Assembly (NCBI RefSeq): GCF_000721105.1
Contig: NZ_JOEV01000014.1
Coordinates: forward strand, 183,496 to 247,495
From: Streptomyces cellulosae
Lineage (GTDB): Bacteria; Actinomycetota; Actinomycetes; Streptomycetales; Streptomycetaceae
Reading direction: 5' to 3'
Length of the DNA stretch: 64,000 bases
The translations under genes and the position numbers were made by a program. Below, in pieces: positions 60,077 to 64,000 of this stretch (positions within the stretch are counted from its first letter, which is position 1; each line of letters opens with the position of its first letter). Under the pieces are notes generated by a model. The model was not told the origin of the DNA and made no database searches. It worked only from the letters and a program-made list of their open reading frames with translations.

Positions 60077-60886
60077 GTGCCGGAAGGGCACACCATCCAC
60101 CGGCTGGCCAAGGACTACGCCGCCGCCTTCGTCGGCACGGCACCGCGGGTGACCAGCCCCCAGGGCAAGTTCACCGACGCCGCCGCCCTCCTCACCGGCA
60201 CCGAACTCACCGCCACCGAAGCCCACGGAAAGCACCTCTTCCTCGGCTTCCGCGACAGCGACTGGGTGCACATCCACCTCGGCCTCTTCGGCAAGGTCAC
60301 CTTCGGCGCCGCCCCCGCGCCCCCGCCCACGGAAACGGTCCGTCTCCGGCTCGCGAACAGCACCTCGTACGTCGATCTCCGCGGCCCCACGACCTGCGCC
60401 CTGATCACCCCCGCCGAGAAGCGGTCCATACACGACCGCCTCGGCCCCGACCCCCTCCGTGACGACGCCGACCCGCAGGCCGCCTACCGGAGGATCGCCC
60501 GCAGCCGTACGACGATCGCCGCGCTGCTGATGGACCAGAAGATCGTCGCCGGTGTCGGCAACGTCTACCGCGCCGAGGTCCTCTTCCGGCACCGCGTCGA
60601 CCCGTACCGCGCCGGCCGGGACCTGACCCCCACCGAGTGGGACGCGATCTGGAAGGACCTCGTCGAGCTCATGCACGAGGGCGTCCGCACCAACCGCATC
60701 GACACCGTCCGCCCGGAGCACACCCCGGAGGCGATGGGCCGCCCGCCGCGCGTCGACGACCACGGCGGCGAGGTCTACGTGTACCGCAGGGCCAACCTGC
60801 CCTGCCACATCTGTGGCGGCGAGATCCGCACCGCCGATCTCGCCGCCCGCAACCTCTTCTGGTGCCCGACCTGCCAGAAGCCCTGA
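60077..60886 (+). CDS. Fpg/Nei-family DNA glycosylase
   Basis: 269 aa. The mature N-terminus PEGHTIHRLAKDY supplies the catalytic Pro-Glu pair; HIHLGLFGKV, the helix-two-turn-helix MDQKIVAGVGNVYRAEVLFR and a C-terminal zinc finger (CHICGG...FWCPTCQK) are present. The zinc finger and PEGHT start fit the actinobacterial Nei2 subgroup of endonuclease VIII. Removes oxidised bases and cuts the abasic site. GTG start at 60077; 83 bases after rpiB, probably co-transcribed. Confidence 0.92.
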   Translation: MPEGHTIHRLAKDYAAAFVGTAPRVTSPQGKFTDAAALLTGTELTATEAHGKHLFLGFRDSDWVHIHLGLFGKVTFGAAPAPPPTETVRLRLANSTSYVDLRGPTTCALITPAEKRSIHDRLGPDPLRDDADPQAAYRRIARSRTTIAALLMDQKIVAGVGNVYRAEVLFRHRVDPYRAGRDLTPTEWDAIWKDLVELMHEGVRTNRIDTVRPEHTPEAMGRPPRVDDHGGEVYVYRRANLPCHICGGEIRTADLAARNLFWCPTCQKP

Positions 60887-60907
60887 CGCCGCTCCGCTGC
60901 CGCCCCC

Positions 60908-60960
60908 GGAACCCGTGGGAGCCGCCCTGGAACGCCTGGGAGCCGCCCTAGAACCCGTGG
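60908..60960. repeat. 21-bp direct repeat at the acetyltransferase gene end
   Basis: GGAACCCGTGGGAGCCGCCCT at 60908 and a copy with two changes at 60929, followed by a partial third copy that encodes the last residues (PHGF) of the acetyltransferase. Gene-end duplication. Confidence 0.72.
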
Positions 60961-62177
60961 GGCAGCCAGGGCGTCACCGCCGACCCGAACCCCACCGCGG
61001 CCTCCGCCAACGCGCCCTGCCGCAGCTCCCGTACCCGCCCGGCCGCCGCCAGCGAGGCGAGGCTCACCCCGCCGAGGTACGCCGAGCCCAACTCCCGTAC
61101 CGACAGGGCGAGATCCGCCGAGTCCGTCGTACGACCGCACGACGCCCCCTTCGCGTCACCCGTCAGCCGCCAACGCCCCGCGTTCCGCGGGCAGAAGTCG
61201 TCCTCGACCTCGAACACGACGTCCAGCGGCGCCTGGTACGTCCGCGCCTCCAGCGCCGCCCCGACGTCCACCAGCCGGACGTACAGGGCATCCCGGACGC
61301 GCAGCCCGCACCGCCGGATGTCGCTCACCATGGACATCCACGGGTCGTCCAGCGGTCGCCTCAGCGCGCTCACCGTCGACGTCAGGTCGATGTCGAACAA
61401 GAACCGCCACAGCGCGGCGTGCGCCGCAGGATCGAGCGCCTCCGTGTCCTTGAGCAGCACCACACCCTTGGGCCCGGAGGTCTCCCAGCCGGGCCGGACA
61501 CGGAAGCGGGCGTACCCCACGACCTCACCGTCCCGCTCGGCGACCACGCACTGCAGCGGCGACCCGCCGTCCCGCTCGTTCTCCGGGTCGAGGATCCCGA
61601 GCCGTTCCCACCCGGGCAGCCGCGCCGGCATCCCCGGCCGGTCGGGCACCCGGCGCGCGTACACCGCCTCGCACGCGTCGAGGACGTCGGCCGGCGCGGC
61701 GTACCGCAGACGTACGTCATCGGTGCCGGGCGGCACGGACAGGCGTACGCGGCTCGTGTCGACCTCGATGGTCACGTCGTACGTCGCCGCGCCGTACCCG
61801 AACCGGCCGTAGATCGCGGGCTCGGAGGCGGTCAGGACGGCCAGCGGCCAGCCCCAGGCCCGTACGTCGTCCAGTTGCCGCCGCATCATGGAGCGCAGCA
61901 GACCGCGCCGCCGGTGCGTGGCGGCCACGCTGACCATGGTGACGCCCGCCGCGGGCACCGAGGCGCCGCCCGGCACGGTCAGCCGGAAGCTGAACGCCCC
62001 CGCCGTGCCCACACACACGTCCCCGTCCCAGACGCCGATCGAACGGTCCGGCTCCGTGAGCGTGCGCCACAGCTCCCGCTCCTCCGACGATTCCGGTACG
62101 CCGCCGAAGGCGCGTATCAGATTGTCGTACCACTGGTCCCATTCGTCCGGCCGCAGGACGCGTACGTCATGACTCAT
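60948..62177 (-). CDS. Eis-like GNAT N-acetyltransferase
   Basis: 409 aa. Tandem-GNAT plus SCP2-like architecture of Eis proteins. The acetyl-CoA loop is VSVAATHRRRGLLRSMMRRQ; ELWRTLTEPDRSIGVWDGDV and PAIYGRFGYGAATYDVTIEV are typical Eis segments, and the sterol-carrier-like C-terminal domain ends with the free carboxyl PHGF used as the general base in Eis. Enhanced intracellular survival proteins acetylate many amines, including aminoglycosides and peptides. ATG at 62177 preferred; a GTG three codons earlier (62186) is possible. Confidence 0.87.
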   Translation of the reverse strand: MSHDVRVLRPDEWDQWYDNLIRAFGGVPESSEERELWRTLTEPDRSIGVWDGDVCVGTAGAFSFRLTVPGGASVPAAGVTMVSVAATHRRRGLLRSMMRRQLDDVRAWGWPLAVLTASEPAIYGRFGYGAATYDVTIEVDTSRVRLSVPPGTDDVRLRYAAPADVLDACEAVYARRVPDRPGMPARLPGWERLGILDPENERDGGSPLQCVVAERDGEVVGYARFRVRPGWETSGPKGVVLLKDTEALDPAAHAALWRFLFDIDLTSTVSALRRPLDDPWMSMVSDIRRCGLRVRDALYVRLVDVGAALEARTYQAPLDVVFEVEDDFCPRNAGRWRLTGDAKGASCGRTTDSADLALSVRELGSAYLGGVSLASLAAAGRVRELRQGALAEAAVGFGSAVTPWLPHGF

Positions 62178-62377
62178 GATCCGCACCCACGACCGGCACC
62201 ACAGTCAGTCACCATGGACCATGCCTATCAGGGCATTGCGGGACGGGCCAGGGAATTTCGACGTGATGGCGGCAGGGTGGCGTCCAGTGAAGTTCACTGT
62301 GAAGTTGAGCCTCGGACGGGGGACAAGTGGGACCTCCCGTGCCAAGCAGCTGGTCCGATGGATAGGGTCCCGAACTA

Positions 62378-63556
62378 ATGGCAGCAGGACGAGAGCGGCG
62401 CGCGGAAGCCGAGACGTTCACGGCCCGGTTGAAGATGCAGTGGCACCGGGCTCGCGTCGGCCTGCGCAGAAGCGCCGTGGACTACTTCCGCGGCGACGGC
62501 TCGGACTGGGTCGCGCTGGTAGGCCTGTTCATCACCGTGCCCCTGATCACGGCCGCCACACTCATGAACTCGGTGTGGTGTTCGCCGGCCGTCCTGGTCC
62601 TGCCGATCGTCGCGGGCGGCCTGCTGCTGCGCCCGGCGAGCCTGCTCGGCCTGTACGCGGCGGCGGCCACCGCCCTGATCGTGGAGTCGGTGCGGCTGGG
62701 CCCGTACACCGAGGGCCCCTCCCGGGTCACCCCGGGCATCGTCCTGGTGGTCGCGGCCTGCGGTTTCTTCGGACTGCTGATCGCGCAGTTCCGCAGCCGG
62801 GTCGGCGTGCCCTGGCGGCGCGGCGGCACCATGCTCTTCGACCTGCGCGAACGCATCCGCGTCCAGAGCAAGCTCCCTCCGCTCCCGCAGGGCTGGCACC
62901 GCGAGATGGCGCTGCGCCCGGCGGGCGGCCAGTCGTTCTCCGGTGACTTCGTGGTCGCGGCCCGGACGAACGGCGGCCGCACCCTGGAGGTCGTCCTGAC
63001 CGACGTGTCCGGCAAGGGCATGGACGCCGGCTCCCGGGCCCTGCTGCTGTCCGGCGCCTTCGGCGGCCTGCTGGGCTCGCTCCCCCCGCACGCCTTCCTC
63101 CCCGCCGCGAACGGCTACCTGCTCCGCCAGGACTGGGACGAGGGCTTCGCGACCTCGATCCACATGGTCCTGGACCTCGACTCCGGCGACTACGAGCTGT
63201 ACTCCGCGGGCCACCCGCCGGGGCTCCAGCTCAGCGCCGGCAGCGGCCGCTGGGAGGAGAAGACCGCCGAGGGCCCGCTGCTGGGGGTGTACGACGGCGC
63301 CCAGTTCGACCCGGTGAAGGGCACGCTGCGCCCCGGGGACGTGCTGATGCTGTTCACGGACGGTCTGGTGGAGACGTCCGACCGCGACATAGTCGAGGGC
63401 ATAGACCGCCTCACCGGCGAGGCCGACCGCTACGTCGCCGGCGGCTTCCACGGAGCGGCCTGGCACCTGATCGAGGCGGTGGCGAAGGACGTCAACGACG
63501 ACCGGGCGCTGCTGCTGATCTGCCGAGAGGGCCCGACGGCCGCGGCCACCCGCTGA
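62378..63556 (+). CDS. Membrane PP2C-type SpoIIE phosphatase
   Basis: 392 aa. An N-terminal cytoplasmic stretch is followed by membrane helices at about 46-66 and two to three more (VLVLPIVAGGLLLRPASLLG, GIVLVVAACGFFGLLIAQF). A SpoIIE PPM domain follows: metal ligands in QSFSGDFVVAA and LTDVSGKGMDAGSRALLLSG, then AGHPPGLQL, FTDGLVETSD and the final Asp in KDVNDDRALLLIC. It probably dephosphorylates anti-anti-sigma proteins; no such partner is adjacent. Ribosome site weak. Confidence 0.9.
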   Translation: MAAGRERRAEAETFTARLKMQWHRARVGLRRSAVDYFRGDGSDWVALVGLFITVPLITAATLMNSVWCSPAVLVLPIVAGGLLLRPASLLGLYAAAATALIVESVRLGPYTEGPSRVTPGIVLVVAACGFFGLLIAQFRSRVGVPWRRGGTMLFDLRERIRVQSKLPPLPQGWHREMALRPAGGQSFSGDFVVAARTNGGRTLEVVLTDVSGKGMDAGSRALLLSGAFGGLLGSLPPHAFLPAANGYLLRQDWDEGFATSIHMVLDLDSGDYELYSAGHPPGLQLSAGSGRWEEKTAEGPLLGVYDGAQFDPVKGTLRPGDVLMLFTDGLVETSDRDIVEGIDRLTGEADRYVAGGFHGAAWHLIEAVAKDVNDDRALLLICREGPTAAATR

Positions 63557-63724
63557 ACCCGACGTACTTATCGGGCGGTTCGTCCGCATACGCCTCCCTG
63601 ATTCGGTCATGACTCTGTGCTGTCTCTGTAACTGCGTTCGGTTCCCGATTGCCTGAGCAATCCGGGAGTTGGTAGAGATGGGATGCGTACGATGTGACTC
63701 TCAGGACCCAACGGGGGAGGCGTG

Positions 63725-64000
63725 ATGAAGTTCGACATGGGTGCGCAGACGCTGTCGCAGCTGCAGCGTGATTCGCGTGGCTCGAGTGATGATCTCGGGT
63801 CGCTGATCCGGCAGTTGGTGCAGGCGGCGACGCCGCTGGAGGGCAAGTTCAACGGCGCGGGCCGAGCGATGTTCGACCAGTTCAAGGGGCGCGCGGACCA
63901 GATCACCTCCGACCTGAACTCCTCGCTGGCGGCCATCCTCGGCGGTCAGTCGGGCATGGACTCGGCGTTCAGTTCCGGCGACCAGGAGCAGGGTGACAAC
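63725..64000 (+). CDS. WXG100/EsxA-like protein (partial, C-terminus outside window)
   Basis: 92 codons before the window edge. Begins MKFDMGAQTLSQLQRDSRGS, is helical, and has the family hairpin position FNGAGRAMFDQFKGRAD between two helices; the classic Trp-x-Gly is Phe-x-Gly. A GGGGGAGG ribosome site 4 bases upstream (63713-63720) confirms the start. Such genes usually stand in pairs and feed an ESX/type VII secretion system; a partner would be to the right. GATGCGTACGATGTG at 63683 contains a possible -10. Confidence 0.78.
   Translation, partial: MKFDMGAQTLSQLQRDSRGSSDDLGSLIRQLVQAATPLEGKFNGAGRAMFDQFKGRADQITSDLNSSLAAILGGQSGMDSAFSSGDQEQGDN

Overview
The window is high-GC actinobacterial chromosome. 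The codon bias, frequent GTG starts, strong GGAGG-type ribosome sites, Tat and lipoprotein exports and gene families all point to Streptomyces. From memory, the gene order (a csnR-EFGHK-like operon, mscS, malQ, pepN, a large S8 protease, rpiB, a WXG100-type gene) resembles the SCO26xx part of the S. coelicolor core. That synteny is recalled, not computed. No rRNA, tRNA, CRISPR array, insertion sequence or prophage was seen.

Layout. 1-8.4 kb: the end of a GlnX-like membrane protein gene, then a leftward glucosamine/chito-oligosaccharide uptake operon (csnR, csnE, csnF, csnG, csnH, csnK) with a CsnR-type palindrome in front. 8.6-13.1 kb: a LuxR-type regulator coupled to a 32-codon small ORF, a small secreted protein, a small membrane protein, a Uma2 nuclease-fold protein, an MscS channel and an HNH protein. 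13.2-15.8 kb: a PadR / ABC ATPase / FtsX-like permease operon with an ATGTA-N5-TACAT operator. 16-18.9 kb: an unrecognised 83-aa acidic protein, a tandem repeat, malQ and a small membrane protein. 19-23 kb: two divergent regulator/target pairs, TetR with an FAD monooxygenase (six 14-bp operator-like units between them) and MarR with an EamA transporter (26-bp palindrome between them). 23-40.8 kb: two aminopeptidase N paralogues, asd, a sigma factor with a membrane partner, a 1104-aa subtilisin-like protease, a Nudix hydrolase, a Tat-exported metallophosphoesterase, a phosphotransferase, an AbiEi/DUF559-like protein and a DsbA-fold protein.

41.2-46.9 kb: two FGGY sugar kinases around a 2-hydroxyacid dehydrogenase, then a histidine phosphatase and a methyltransferase. 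46.9-52.9 kb: an organosulfur-type uptake and desulfonation operon (substrate-binding protein, permease, ATPase, flavin monooxygenase). A 15-residue upstream peptide ending Cys-Arg-Thr-Leu-Cys-Cys precedes it, and upstream of that lies a ROK regulator with its own leader peptide of the RRxVDLxR...C type. 53.2-64 kb: bioY, a decayed FAD-linked oxidase, an LPXTG surface protein divergent from a Ser/Thr kinase, an amino-acid permease, rpiB, a Nei/Fpg glycosylase, an Eis-like acetyltransferase, a SpoIIE-type phosphatase and the start of a WXG100-type gene cut by the window edge.

The most interesting signals are regulatory and repetitive rather than new gene families. They are the two upstream peptides in the sulfur-like region, the six-unit operator array, and an unusual number of short tandem repeats (9-44 bp units) that sit between genes or have changed protein ends, for example the C-terminus of one sugar kinase, an insert in the other, and the Thr/Ala tail of the permease.
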